Of a stretch of 64,000 nucleotides of DNA, positions 51,879 through 60,758 are shown in pieces (position 1 is the stretch's first letter; each line of letters opens with the position of its first letter). This DNA comes from Bacteroidota bacterium (GTDB lineage: Bacteria > Bacteroidota > Bacteroidia > Chitinophagales > Chitinophagaceae), in the NCBI GenBank assembly GCA_016866355.1, contig VGMN01000003.1, positions 62,001 through 126,000 on the forward strand. The letters are read 5' to 3'. The position numbers and the translations under genes were made by a program. The notes beneath the pieces are model-generated. The model searched no databases. It was not told the DNA's origin and saw nothing but the letters and a program-made list of their open reading frames with translations.

Positions 51879-52643
51879 TTAGGGATGCTGTAATTTATTT
51901 AAAAAACCATGAAGAATTTTATTGAATTCATCAGGCACTTCCATCATGGGAGCGTGTCCGCACTTATCAATAAAATGTAATTCGCTGTTTGGTATCAACT
52001 TATTAAACTCGTGTCCTACAAATGGGGGCGTAATAGTGTCATTGTTTCCCCAAATCAATAAAGTAGGTTTACTGATTTGATTCAATTCCTCCCCCAGGTT
52101 ATTTCTAATAGCACTTTTAGCCAGTGCAATGATTTTAATGACCTTCAAGCGATTGTTAGTAATACTGTATACTTCGTCCACTAACTCCTTGGTTGCAACG
52201 GCAGGATCATAAAAAGTCAAGGCCGTTTTATTTTTTATATACTCATAGTCCCCACGTCTGGGATAACTATCTCCCATTCCATTTTCAAAGAGTCCAGAGC
52301 TACCTGTAAGGATTAATGACTTTACACGTTCAGGATTCTTCAACGTATGCACCAAGGCCACGTGGCCACCCAAGGAGTTACCCAGCAAATGAACTGCACG
52401 CAAATCCAGTGTCTCCAAAAATCGATTTACATATTTAGCTAAACCGCCTACAGAAGTATGGAGGATATCCATATCTAACAGCGGCAGTAATGGAACAATC
52501 ACTCGATTATGAGAACGGAAATATTCAATAAGGCCTGAAAAATTACTCAGGGCACCAAACAGACCGTGAAGTAGAATCAAGGGTTCACCTGTTCCTTCCT
52601 CCACAAATCTGAACTTCTCTTTTTGTTTGATCTCGTATTGCAT
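51879..52643 (-). CDS. Alpha/beta-hydrolase family protein
   Basis: A 254-residue cytosolic hydrolase. The oxyanion motif is LLHGLFGALSN near residue 24, the nucleophile elbow GNSLGGHVAL has Ser90, the acid lies in LLIWGNNDTITP and His in DKCGHAPMME. It resembles haloalkane/C-C bond hydrolases, but the substrate is unknown. The ATG at 52643 is preferred to a TTG five codons upstream. It sits in the long minus-strand run between cvpA and the CBS gene. Confidence 0.88.
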   Translation of the reverse strand: MQYEIKQKEKFRFVEEGTGEPLILLHGLFGALSNFSGLIEYFRSHNRVIVPLLPLLDMDILHTSVGGLAKYVNRFLETLDLRAVHLLGNSLGGHVALVHTLKNPERVKSLILTGSSGLFENGMGDSYPRRGDYEYIKNKTALTFYDPAVATKELVDEVYSITNNRLKVIKIIALAKSAIRNNLGEELNQISKPTLLIWGNNDTITPPFVGHEFNKLIPNSELHFIDKCGHAPMMEVPDEFNKILHGFLNKLQHP

Positions 52644-52707
52644 GGGTTCGCTGGTCAATCGCTCCTTGCTAAATTAGTCGTTTTCAGTCAATACCCAAGA
52701 TGGGCAA

Positions 52708-53250
52708 TCAAGGTGCAGGAATCTGCTCTTTGACTTGCTCAAAAAAATCTTGTAATTGCTGATACATACCCTTGAATACAGGAAATAATTTTGCAAAACT
52801 ATCCATTACCCAAGGACCAATTTCTTTTAAATAAGGGTACGTGATTGATTCCTCCATTCCAGCTGTGGGAAAGAAAGGAAGTTGTAGTAAATAAAATAAA
52901 ACAATACTGCAGGATAGTAAGTAGATAGCCCAATAAAATAAAATACCTCCTATTGTGTTAAGCCATCCCAGTGTAACCAGTTGCACTCCTTTTTCCAATG
53001 CGTTAGCCCCTAATCGTATCAGCAAAATCACACCCACTAACACTAATAAAAAAGATAAAGGAGGAACCCATTTACCCTCCCAAGAAAAATAAGCACGTAG
53101 GTAGGCGGTTGCCACCACAGATAATTTCATAGCCGCAGCTAATCCTACAATTATGGCAACCAATGAAAAAATGCCAACAATCAATCCTCGCTTATAACCA
53201 GTATAAGTAGCAAGCACTAATAAGATTAATAGGAAGATGTCGAGGAACAT
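52708..53250 (-). CDS. CvpA-family membrane protein
   Basis: A 180-residue inner-membrane protein with four hydrophobic segments (~3-20, 24-48, 62-83, 98-125). The start MFLDIFLLILLVLATYTGYKRG has the CvpA pattern of an N-terminal helix followed by GxxRG. CvpA is linked to colicin V production and, more recently, bile or envelope stress in enteric bacteria. It follows yqeY by 9 bases. Confidence 0.88.
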   Translation of the reverse strand: MFLDIFLLILLVLATYTGYKRGLIVGIFSLVAIIVGLAAAMKLSVVATAYLRAYFSWEGKWVPPLSFLLVLVGVILLIRLGANALEKGVQLVTLGWLNTIGGILFYWAIYLLSCSIVLFYLLQLPFFPTAGMEESITYPYLKEIGPWVMDSFAKLFPVFKGMYQQLQDFFEQVKEQIPAP

Positions 53251-53259
53251 AATTACTAA

Positions 53260-53715
53260 TTATTGACCGCTTAATAATTCACGTACAATTGTTGCAATCA
53301 TTTTTCCTTCTGCTTTTCCTGCCAACTCTTTACTGGCCAGTCCCATCACTTTTCCCATATCAGCAGGAGAGCTGGCTCCTGCTTGTGCCACCAATTGTAC
53401 CAAAACAGCACGCACGGACGCCGCATCCATTTGTTGAGGAAGAAATTTTTCAATTATTACAATTTCTTCTCTTTCCTTCTGTGCTAAATCTTCACGTCCT
53501 TGCTGTGTGAAAATTTCCAAGGAATCTTTTCGTTGTTTGACCATTTTCTGCAACAACTTAATCTCCCCGTCTTCAGAAAGTTCACCTGCGGCACCTTCTG
53601 CTGTTTTGGAAAGTAGAATAGCCGCTTTGATAGCGCGCAAGGAACGAAGTGCCGCTTCATCTTTTGCCAACATAGCTGCCTTTAATGCTGTCATGATTTG
53701 TTGTTCGAGTGCCAT
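53260..53715 (-). CDS. GatB/YqeY-domain protein
   Basis: A 151-residue helical protein of the YqeY family. It carries the conserved DEAALRSLRAIKAAIL start and LQKMVKQRKDSLEIF helix, then VARELLGQ-type end (here VRELLSGQ). The domain equals the tRNA-binding tail of GatB; stand-alone YqeY function is unsettled. It lies 6 bases after gldC and 9 bases before cvpA, so all three are likely one operon. Confidence 0.92.
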   Translation of the reverse strand: MALEQQIMTALKAAMLAKDEAALRSLRAIKAAILLSKTAEGAAGELSEDGEIKLLQKMVKQRKDSLEIFTQQGREDLAQKEREEIVIIEKFLPQQMDAASVRAVLVQLVAQAGASSPADMGKVMGLASKELAGKAEGKMIATIVRELLSGQ

Positions 53716-53721
53716 ATACTA

Positions 53722-54069
53722 TTATGCCTTGTTTTGTTGTAATTGTTTTTCTCTGAATCGAGCGTAAAATGATTTAGCAAAATTCTTCATATCCTCTACC
53801 TGATCAGCGTACTGTGTGGCGCGGCCATAGGTATCCGCCATAGTCATCAGTGTTTGATAAAAAAAATCTGCCATTTCATCAACCATCATTTCTTTGGTCC
53901 ATAAATCAATACGCAGTGCGGCTTTATCCGCCGGATCCCAGAAGGAAAGAAACATAGCACGTGCCGGCTGATTTTCTGCAGCTCCTGTATCACTGGCTTT
54001 CCAGCTAATAGAGGCAGGGATGCGATTTTCATCAGTTTTTACCTCGATATGAATGGTTGATTGTTGCAT
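53722..54069 (-). CDS. gldC: Gliding motility protein GldC
   Basis: GldC is a small soluble protein that stimulates gliding in Flavobacterium. The GldC pattern is clear: ISWKASDTG, AMFLSFWDP, LRIDLWTKEMMVDEMADFFYQTL and MADTYGRAT. It has 115 residues from ATG 54069. The longer reading to 54090 is ruled out because its first codon lies within the -7 box (TATCTTTG, minus, 54088-54095). First gene of the gldC-yqeY-cvpA operon. Confidence 0.93.
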   Translation of the reverse strand: MQQSTIHIEVKTDENRIPASISWKASDTGAAENQPARAMFLSFWDPADKAALRIDLWTKEMMVDEMADFFYQTLMTMADTYGRATQYADQVEDMKNFAKSFYARFREKQLQQNKA

Positions 54070-54087
54070 ACTAAAATTAATAAGTGA

Positions 54088-54095
54088 CAAAGATA
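54088..54095 (-). promoter_or_regulatory. Putative -7 box of gldC (decides start codon)
   Basis: Minus-strand TATCTTTG, 18 bases before the ATG at 54069, overlapping the rejected upstream start. Confidence 0.45.
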
Positions 54096-54126
54096 CGCAA
54101 GGGCTAAGTTGGTAGCAGGAATGCGT

Positions 54127-55119
54127 TTAATCGTTTTTGGCAATTGCTAGTAACTGCGTAAATGCAGCCTGGTTATCCAGCAGCAGAAAAAGTGACTGCT
54201 GGGTAATCACTACCTCTTTTCGGTAGAACTCATCCTTATAAACACGCATCAACTGCTCCGTTAATTGATCAATAGGGGTTACCCCCGCTACTTCTTTTTC
54301 TGGAAGCACTAGTAATGGGACTTGTAACTGACTGGCTTTACGATATTGAAAATCCAATTGATCGGTAGCATCCAGTGTGAGCAATGCATACGCACCTGCT
54401 TCCTGCAGCGCCTCTTGTTCTGGAGTTTGTACAGGATTAATCACTACCGCTGTTTTGTATTTATACGAGTTGAGTTTTTTAACAAGTGCAGGAAACCGGG
54501 TTGTTATGTCCTGTGAAAAAATAAGCTGTAGCGCAGATTGTTGCCGACGTTTAAAATGTGAAAAGGCTTTCAATACGTTTACTAATGCAACTTCACCAGG
54601 AATATTGCCTATTACTTTTATATAAAGCGCCGATGGTTGCAAAGATTGCGTCTCATAAATCGGAGCCAACACCGGTGGTATTATGGCAACCGCATCTGAG
54701 AGCAAACACTGCATTTTTTTGTAATGATCTACTAACAGAACAGAAGTAATTACAATTTTTTTTGCACTTGCAATTTGTTGTACTACTTGTTTGGAAATGG
54801 GTATTGCTGCTGGCTGACTAATCCACAACAGTTGATTGATAGCTGTTGGAATCGAAATGCCCAGTTCGGTGATTACTAAATCAGGACGCAAAGCAGCAAG
54901 TTGTTGGCCAAGCAAAAAAGAGCGTAAAAAAGTGAAATAATATCCCAACCGTGGTAATGGGTGGATTAAACGAGCGTCAATAAAAAAGGATGACTTCGCT
55001 GGTGCCAGCATGATACATTCATCCATGGGCCTTGCAGCCACCCATTTAGCCATCAGATTAACTAAGCCTGATTGCTCATAGTGTCTTCGATGCCAGGGGA
55101 TAAGAAAGATAACACGCAT
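54127..55119 (-). CDS. Glycosyltransferase-like protein
   Basis: A 330-residue protein with two Rossmann-like halves separated near residue 165, the look of a GT-B glycosyltransferase. It opens MRVIFLIPWHRRHYEQSG and has IKVIGNIPGEVALVNVLKAF and PEQEALQEAGAYALLTLDA, consistent with a nucleotide-sugar-binding C-half. Donor and acceptor are unknown. The ATG at 55119 is chosen because the open frame's first codon (55128) lies inside the -7 box at 55126-55133 (minus TACCTTTG). Divergent from DUF4290. Confidence 0.7.
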   Translation of the reverse strand: MRVIFLIPWHRRHYEQSGLVNLMAKWVAARPMDECIMLAPAKSSFFIDARLIHPLPRLGYYFTFLRSFLLGQQLAALRPDLVITELGISIPTAINQLLWISQPAAIPISKQVVQQIASAKKIVITSVLLVDHYKKMQCLLSDAVAIIPPVLAPIYETQSLQPSALYIKVIGNIPGEVALVNVLKAFSHFKRRQQSALQLIFSQDITTRFPALVKKLNSYKYKTAVVINPVQTPEQEALQEAGAYALLTLDATDQLDFQYRKASQLQVPLLVLPEKEVAGVTPIDQLTEQLMRVYKDEFYRKEVVITQQSLFLLLDNQAAFTQLLAIAKND

Positions 55120-55125
55120 GGTTGA

Positions 55126-55133
55126 CAAAGGTA
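55126..55133 (-). promoter_or_regulatory. Putative -7 box of the glycosyltransferase gene
   Basis: Minus-strand TACCTTTG, 6 bases before the ATG at 55119. Near-leaderless geometry. Confidence 0.45.
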
Positions 55134-55145
55134 GGCAGCCGTTAC

Positions 55146-55176
55146 TTGTCAGCTTACGAGCGGTTTATTACCTTTG
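55146..55176 (+). promoter_or_regulatory. Putative promoter of DUF4290-gmk
   Basis: TTG at 55146-55148, 20-base spacer, TACCTTTG at 55169-55176. The predicted start is about 55181-55183, at the ATG of 55182. Confidence 0.5.
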
Positions 55177-55181
55177 GTGTT

Positions 55182-55856
55182 ATGGATGTTACTAAAATGG
55201 AGTACAACACCACCCGCCAATACTTATCAATGCGGGAGTATGGTAGGCACGTACAAAGAATGGTTGATCATGTAAAAACTATTCAAGACCCCGAGAGAAG
55301 ACAGCGAAACGCAGAGGCCGTTATTGAGCTGATGGGATTTTTAAATCCTCAACTTAAGAACATGGAGGATTTCCGTCATAAACTTTGGGATCACTTGTTT
55401 TTGATTGCAGATTTTGACTTGGACGTAAAATCACCTTACCCAATCCCTACCAGAGAATCGCTGAAGGCAAAACCGCAACCACTTCCCTATCCAAAACGTC
55501 ACCCACGTTATTCGCATTTAGGTAAAAACCTGGAGTTGGTTCTTGATAAAGCGTTGAAAGAGGAAAATCCCGATAAAAAATTAGGTTTTGCCAATGCCAT
55601 AGCTTACTACATGAAGTTGGCGTACAACAACTGGCATAAAGAATTAATTTATGACGACGCTATCCAAAGCGAACTGGATAATTTAACCAACGGACAACTT
55701 ACATTCACCAATACTCCATATATCAAAGCGTATAGACCTCAACCGGAACGTGATATGGGAAGAGGTGGTTATGGAAAGGGAAGAGGAAAATACAGACCCC
55801 AGGGGAATGGACGTTCAAACCGTCCTGGAGGCAACTTTAAGAAAAAACGATATTGA
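55182..55856 (+). CDS. DUF4290-domain protein with basic Gly/Arg-rich tail
   Basis: A 224-residue Bacteroidota-specific protein of unknown role. The core begins MEYNTTRQYLSMREYGRHVQ and is helical with several conserved Trp/His (LWDHLFLIADFD). The last ~38 residues are Gly/Arg/Lys-rich with GRGG- and RPGG-type repeats, like RNA-binding RGG tails. Starts at 55182 (near-leaderless from the promoter) or 55197, which gives the family-like MEYN start. The longer frame to 55122 lies upstream of the promoter and is rejected. gmk follows after a hairpin. Confidence 0.82.
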   Translation: MDVTKMEYNTTRQYLSMREYGRHVQRMVDHVKTIQDPERRQRNAEAVIELMGFLNPQLKNMEDFRHKLWDHLFLIADFDLDVKSPYPIPTRESLKAKPQPLPYPKRHPRYSHLGKNLELVLDKALKEENPDKKLGFANAIAYYMKLAYNNWHKELIYDDAIQSELDNLTNGQLTFTNTPYIKAYRPQPERDMGRGGYGKGRGKYRPQGNGRSNRPGGNFKKKRY

Positions 55857-55875
55857 TCTTTCCTTGCGAAAGATC
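55855..55875. repeat. Hairpin between DUF4290 stop and gmk start
   Basis: GATCTTTC-CTTGC-GAAAGATC, a perfect 8-bp stem overlapping the DUF4290 TGA, 5 bases before the gmk ATG. No T-run follows, so it is not a terminator; it may affect gmk translation or mRNA processing. Confidence 0.45.
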
Positions 55876-55880
55876 TTCCT

Positions 55881-56453
55881 ATGTCGAATCCATCCGATAA
55901 GATTATAATTATTGCAGCACCATCGGGAGCTGGCAAAACATCTATTGTTCGCTTTTTATTAGCCCGCTTTGAACACCAACTTGGTTTTTCTATTTCCTGT
56001 GCTACCCGTAAACCCCGCATCAATGAAAAGGATGGCGTGGATTATTATTTTATCAACGCGGAAAACTTTCAACAAAAGATTAGTGAGGATCAATTTGCTG
56101 AATGGGAAATGGTTTACGAAGGAAAATACTATGGAACCCTACGAAGTGAATTGAATCGTATTTGGTCTGATAAAAAAGTCCCTCTCTTAGATATTGATGT
56201 CAAGGGGGGGCTGCGAGTAAAAGAAAATTATCCGCAAAGCCTTTGTCTCTTTATTCAACCTCCCTCACTGGAGGAGCTTAAAAAAAGATTAGAGGCAAGA
56301 GGAACTGAAACGGCCGCAAGTTTAGCCACAAGGCTGGACAAAGCATCCCTGGAGATGCGTTTTAGCATTCAATTTGACAATATCATTATCAATGATCAGC
56401 TGGATAAGGCTTGTGAAGAAGTAGCAAGACTGGTAGCTGCCTATATAGCGTAA
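55881..56453 (+). CDS. gmk: Guanylate kinase
   Basis: Gmk phosphorylates GMP to GDP. It has 190 residues. The P-loop is APSGAGKTSIV (13-23), the GMP-binding region has SCATRKPRINEKDGVDYYF, and the lid region includes RLEARGTET. Cytosolic and essential. It lies between DUF4290 and the CNNM-type gene, which starts 1 base after its stop. Confidence 0.96.
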   Translation: MSNPSDKIIIIAAPSGAGKTSIVRFLLARFEHQLGFSISCATRKPRINEKDGVDYYFINAENFQQKISEDQFAEWEMVYEGKYYGTLRSELNRIWSDKKVPLLDIDVKGGLRVKENYPQSLCLFIQPPSLEELKKRLEARGTETAASLATRLDKASLEMRFSIQFDNIIINDQLDKACEEVARLVAAYIA

Positions 56454-56454
56454 T

Positions 56455-57705
56455 ATGATTGCTTGGGATACACTTTTACTGTTTGTTTCTACGCTTCTAC
56501 TAATGGCCTTTTTTGCAGGTATTGAAATGGCGTTTTACAGCGCCAATCGACTAAGTCTTGAGATCAAAAGAAAAAAGCAAGAAAGCGTCGCTAAAACGGT
56601 GGGTACGTTCTTTGAAACCCCGGATCGATTCCTGGGGACTACTCAACTTGGTTTCATCCTTTTTTTAGTACTTCTCAGTTTACAGCTCAGCGATGTCATG
56701 CAATTAGTTTGGCAGCGCTTTCAAATTGGCACGGACCTATTTCGTTTGTTTGTTGAAGTGTTGCTGGCTACGTTGATTGTAATGATAGGGGGAGAATTTT
56801 TTCCCCGCGCTCTTTTTCGGGCAAATAGTACCACTTTATTATTACGATTTGCACCAGTTATACAATTATTCTATCGACTATTTTATCCAATTGCCACAGC
56901 ACAGATGGACGCCGCTGAATGGGTGCTGAAGTATGTATTCAACCTACGGCTGCAACCTCAAAAAGGTTCTTTACATCGAGCAGATCTTAAAAATCTATTT
57001 GAAGGAGTGGCTGAAGAAAGAAATGAACGAAGTGCCCAGTTGATGGAAAACGCCCAGGAGCTTCCTAAAATACGTGTCAGGCAGTGTCTGGTGCCAAGAA
57101 AAGAAGTAGTGGGTGTTGACAGCCGTTTATCTCTAAAACAATTACAACAAACATTTATAGACACTAAACTGAGCAAGCTGGTTGTATATGATGGAAACAT
57201 TGACCGTATCATTGGTTATGTACACCAACTTGATCTTTTTGCGCAACCAAAGCAGATTGCCGAGATACTGCATCCAATCCCCGCAGTTCCTGAAAGTATG
57301 AGTGCCTCAGACTTAATTGGGAAGTTTAGCCGAGAGCGAAAAAGTATTGCCTGGGTCGTAGATGAATTTGGAGGAACAGCCGGAATTGTAACTATGGAAG
57401 ATGTGTTGGAAGAACTTTTTGGAGAAATACAAGATGAATATGATACCGAGGAGTTTTTAGAACAAAAATTGGAAAATGGGGACTTTATTCTGTCCGGTCG
57501 TTTGGAATTAGATTATTTGCAAGAAAAATACGGGCTTGAGTTTCCCGGAGAGGAAGCGGAAACACTGTCTGGCTATATTATCAATTACCACGAAACCATC
57601 CCTACGCAAAAAGAATGTATCATCATTGCAGACTATGAATTTGAAATTCTGCATGTATCTGATACAAGGATAGAAACAGTTCGCTTGCATCGATTACAAC
57701 GTTGA
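56455..57705 (+). CDS. CNNM/CBS/CorC-type membrane protein (hemolysin family)
   Basis: A 416-residue membrane protein related to GldE at 5740-7071. The DUF21/CNNM domain covers ~1-175 with three or four hydrophobic segments. Two CBS domains (~200-320) follow, including VVDEFGGTAGIVTMEDVLEELFG, and a CorC/HlyC domain ends the protein. CNNM proteins are linked to Mg/Co efflux. Start is ATG, 1 base after the gmk stop, so it is probably co-transcribed. A tatC promoter lies just beyond its stop. Confidence 0.9.
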   Translation: MIAWDTLLLFVSTLLLMAFFAGIEMAFYSANRLSLEIKRKKQESVAKTVGTFFETPDRFLGTTQLGFILFLVLLSLQLSDVMQLVWQRFQIGTDLFRLFVEVLLATLIVMIGGEFFPRALFRANSTTLLLRFAPVIQLFYRLFYPIATAQMDAAEWVLKYVFNLRLQPQKGSLHRADLKNLFEGVAEERNERSAQLMENAQELPKIRVRQCLVPRKEVVGVDSRLSLKQLQQTFIDTKLSKLVVYDGNIDRIIGYVHQLDLFAQPKQIAEILHPIPAVPESMSASDLIGKFSRERKSIAWVVDEFGGTAGIVTMEDVLEELFGEIQDEYDTEEFLEQKLENGDFILSGRLELDYLQEKYGLEFPGEEAETLSGYIINYHETIPTQKECIIIADYEFEILHVSDTRIETVRLHRLQR

Positions 57706-57731
57706 TAAGACCTTTACGAGCCTTATCTTTG
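57702..57731 (+). promoter_or_regulatory. Putative tatC promoter (decides tatC start)
   Basis: TTG at 57702-57704, a 19-base spacer and TATCTTTG at 57724-57731: the best consensus match in the window. The ATG at 57733 is only 1 base after the box and so is unlikely to be in the transcript. Confidence 0.6.
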
Positions 57732-57747
57732 TATGAGATTTTTTGAC

Positions 57748-58602
57748 ATGTCCCTATTTGATTTCCTAAATAACAGAGAACCTGCAGCCGGTGAAATGAC
57801 ATTTATTGATCACCTGGAAGAACTGAGATGGCATATCATCCGCTCAGTGATTGCAGTGTTAGTTGCCGCTATTTTTATTTTTATTAATTCCGACTTTGTA
57901 GTAGATAAATTATTGTTTGGTCCTACTAAGCCCGATTTTATTTCAGCTCTTTGGCTTTGCAAAATTGGAAACCAACTTGGAATTGGAGATACACTGTGTT
58001 TTAAGCAGGTGGGAATTAAGTTTTTGGAAACAACCATGACAGGGCAATTCATTGCCTCTGTTACACTCTCTTTCATTGGCGGATTGATCCTTGCATTTCC
58101 CTATGTATTCTGGGAGTTTTGGCGTTTTATTAAACCGGCCCTTTCTCCCACGGAGCTTAAAAAAACCCGAGGTGTAATTTTTTGGGTGTCTCTTCTTTTT
58201 TTCACAGGAGTATTATTCGGCTACTATATTCTTACTCCTTTTATGATCAATTTTTATTTTAACTATAAATTGAGTGAACAGATTCAGATCATGCCTTCTT
58301 TTTCGGACTATTTAGAAAATCTGATTTACACCACATTTGGAATTGGGATTTTATTTCAACTTCCATTACTCATGAGCTTGCTTACCAGAATAGGAATTGT
58401 TTCTGCACGCTTTTTAAGACAATACCGTCGGCACGCATTTGTCATAATTCTAATTGCAGCTGCTGTAATCACTCCCTCCACCGATCCCTTTAGCTTAACC
58501 ATAGTGACCATTCCACTTTACTTACTCTTTGAAGCCAGTATTATTATTGCATCGCGTATTAATAAACGGCAGGAAAAAGAGCGAGCTGAAGAGTGGAGTT
58601 AA
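57748..58602 (+). CDS. tatC: Sec-independent protein translocase TatC
   Basis: TatC is the receptor subunit of the twin-arginine pathway for folded proteins. It has 284 residues with six membrane segments. The N-terminal signature FIDHLEELRWHIIRS and the FWRFIKPALSPTELKK loop are present. The start is set at ATG 57748 (MSLFDFLNN) because an upstream ATG at 57733 is too close to the -7 box. TatA/B are not in the window. rpiB follows after 10 bases. Confidence 0.95.
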   Translation: MSLFDFLNNREPAAGEMTFIDHLEELRWHIIRSVIAVLVAAIFIFINSDFVVDKLLFGPTKPDFISALWLCKIGNQLGIGDTLCFKQVGIKFLETTMTGQFIASVTLSFIGGLILAFPYVFWEFWRFIKPALSPTELKKTRGVIFWVSLLFFTGVLFGYYILTPFMINFYFNYKLSEQIQIMPSFSDYLENLIYTTFGIGILFQLPLLMSLLTRIGIVSARFLRQYRRHAFVIILIAAAVITPSTDPFSLTIVTIPLYLLFEASIIIASRINKRQEKERAEEWS

Positions 58603-58612
58603 ATTTTAATTC

Positions 58613-59068
58613 ATGACTAGTTCCTTTAATTTACAGTTGCCTGTTGCATTGGGAGGTGACCATGCTGGCTTTAATTATAAAGCACAATTAATTGCTTTCT
58701 TGGAAAAAGAAGGAATCCCCGTACTTGATCTGGGACCATTTAGCGAAGCTTCTGTTGATTATCCTGATTTTGCACATCCAGTTGCAAAGGCAGTAGAAGA
58801 AGGAAAAGCCGCTTGTGGCGTTTTAATTTGTGGTAGTGGAAATGGGGTTGCCATCACCGCTAATAAACATGCCGGTATTCGCGCCGCACTTTGTTGGGAA
58901 AAAGAATTAGCCCAATTGGCCCGTTCTCATAATAATGCAAATGTGCTTTGCTTACCAGCCCGATTTGTTTCAATAGAGGCTGCTACAGCCATGCTTGGAG
59001 CTTTTCTGGAAACTCCTTTTGAGGGTGGAAGACACGAAAACAGAGTACAGAAAATCGCATGTAGCTAA
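58613..59068 (+). CDS. rpiB: Ribose-5-phosphate isomerase B
   Basis: RpiB interconverts ribose 5-phosphate and ribulose 5-phosphate. It has 151 residues. The family motifs are GGDHAGF with Asp16 and His17, and LICGSGNG with the catalytic Cys73 as general base; the C-terminal NNANVLCLPARFVS block is present. It could act on allose 6-phosphate as well. It lies 10 bases after tatC. Confidence 0.94.
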   Translation: MTSSFNLQLPVALGGDHAGFNYKAQLIAFLEKEGIPVLDLGPFSEASVDYPDFAHPVAKAVEEGKAACGVLICGSGNGVAITANKHAGIRAALCWEKELAQLARSHNNANVLCLPARFVSIEAATAMLGAFLETPFEGGRHENRVQKIACS

Positions 59069-59143
59069 GATTAGCCGTTCATCCCAGTAACTAGGGCAAC
59101 CCATCAATTGGGAGTATATTTATCCTCTTCAAAACAATCCGCT

Positions 59144-60691
59144 ATGTACAAACTACTCTCGTTATTATTCCTGTTGGCTCCGCTGAGCCTACTGGCACAA
59201 AAAAAAGATAAAGCAGTTATAAAAGCTGCCTCCACCATCACCGCTGCAGATATGCAACGACACTTGTATATTATTGCTGGTGCAGAAATGGAAGGAAGAG
59301 ATACGCCTTCACCTGGACTTGAAAAAGCAGCCACGTATATCGAAAATCATTTTAGTTCGTTGGGATTAGTAGCAGGCAACAACGGCAGCTTTCGACAATA
59401 TTATCCACTCTATAAGGATTCCATGACAGCTGCTTCCTTAGAAATTAATGGAAACGCTTTAAAAATGGGAGAACAGTTTGCCCCCTTCCCTACAAATTAC
59501 AGTGCGAGTATGCGTTTTGCTGAAGTTGTGTTTGCCGGTTTTGGTATTGTAGATGGAGACACGCGAAATGATTATAAAGATTTAAATGTTGCCGGAAAAT
59601 TGGTGCTGATTGCTGATGGCACACCGGCTGATTACAAGCCAGCTGCAGGTAATGCCCGTTCTATGAATGCACCAGGTTCTCCCAATGGGAAATTAATGGC
59701 GGCTATGAGCAGAGGTGCGGCAGCAGTACTGGTGATCCAGGCTAATTTTCCTCGTAGAGCCGGCACTATGGGTAGTAATTGGAGTATGAACGGTTTCCGT
59801 GCTACACAGCCCGTATTTGGTTTCTACATAGCTGCAGAAAAAGCAGCTACGCTTTTACAAACAGAGGCAAGTGGTTTATTGGATCGAATCAAAAAAGGAG
59901 AAGTCCCTGCAAAAACCATTAAAGCAGAAGTAGTATTACAATATGCCAAGGAAACAGTAAAAACAGAAGTTTCCAACGTATTGGGAGTTTTAGAAGGAAC
60001 TGATAAAAAGGATGAATATGTAGTTATCACTTCCCACTATGATCACATTGGTAAGAGAGCTGATGGCACAATTTACTACGGAGCCGACGATGATGGAAGT
60101 GGTACAACCGGTATTCTGGAATTAGCAGAGGCGTTTGCGCTCGCTAAAAAAGAAGGAAAGGGACCTCGCCGTAGTATTCTTTTTATGACCGTGAGTGGAG
60201 AAGAAAAAGGATTATGGGGAAGCCGCTACTATTCAGAGCATCCCGTTTTTCCATTAGATAAAACTACTGTTGACTTGAATATTGATATGATTGGTCGTAT
60301 CGGTAGTGATTATCTTAAGGACAAAGATTCATTGAACTACGTATATATTATTGGGGATGATAAACTGAGCACCGACTTAGCGCCTATCACCGATCAGGTC
60401 AATACTACCTATGTAGGTATGAAACTAGACAGACGTTACAATGACCCCAATGATCCGAATCGTTTTTATTTTAGAAGCGATCATTACAATTTTGCTGACA
60501 AGGGCGTGCCCATTATTTTCTACTTCAATGGTGTGCATGCTGATTATCATAAACCTACCGATACGCCAGACAAAATAAATTATCCGCTTATGGCCAAGCG
60601 TGCACAACTAGTATATTATACTGCTTGGGAAATGGCCAATCGGAATGAGATGCTGAAAAGAGATTTGAAATTGGAGATACCTCCGCGATAA
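59144..60691 (+). CDS. M28-family zinc aminopeptidase with PA domain
   Basis: A 515-residue exported peptidase; signal peptide ends near LLAQK (~20). A PA insert occupies ~135-250. The zinc ligands are in SHYDHIG, GADDDGSGTTG, SGEEKGLWGS, NIDMIGR and the last His in FNGVHADYHKPTDT, so the bimetal site is complete. It releases N-terminal amino acids from peptides outside the cytoplasm. The ATG at 59144 is preferred over an upstream non-ATG frame. A bidirectional terminator follows at 60705-60743. Confidence 0.94.
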   Translation: MYKLLSLLFLLAPLSLLAQKKDKAVIKAASTITAADMQRHLYIIAGAEMEGRDTPSPGLEKAATYIENHFSSLGLVAGNNGSFRQYYPLYKDSMTAASLEINGNALKMGEQFAPFPTNYSASMRFAEVVFAGFGIVDGDTRNDYKDLNVAGKLVLIADGTPADYKPAAGNARSMNAPGSPNGKLMAAMSRGAAAVLVIQANFPRRAGTMGSNWSMNGFRATQPVFGFYIAAEKAATLLQTEASGLLDRIKKGEVPAKTIKAEVVLQYAKETVKTEVSNVLGVLEGTDKKDEYVVITSHYDHIGKRADGTIYYGADDDGSGTTGILELAEAFALAKKEGKGPRRSILFMTVSGEEKGLWGSRYYSEHPVFPLDKTTVDLNIDMIGRIGSDYLKDKDSLNYVYIIGDDKLSTDLAPITDQVNTTYVGMKLDRRYNDPNDPNRFYFRSDHYNFADKGVPIIFYFNGVHADYHKPTDTPDKINYPLMAKRAQLVYYTAWEMANRNEMLKRDLKLEIPPR

Positions 60692-60704
60692 GTAACAAAT
60701 CAAC

Positions 60705-60743
60705 TAAAAAAGTCCCGCCAACAACAGCGGGACTTTTTTTTAT
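60705..60743. terminator. Bidirectional rho-independent terminator
   Basis: AGTCCCGC (60711-60718) pairs with GCGGGACT (60727-60734) around an 8-base loop. A T-run follows on the plus strand, and an A-run precedes it, giving Ts on the minus strand. It serves both the M28 gene and the deoxyhypusine-synthase homologue. Confidence 0.85.
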
Positions 60744-60758
60744 AAGTGGTGCGCGTTA

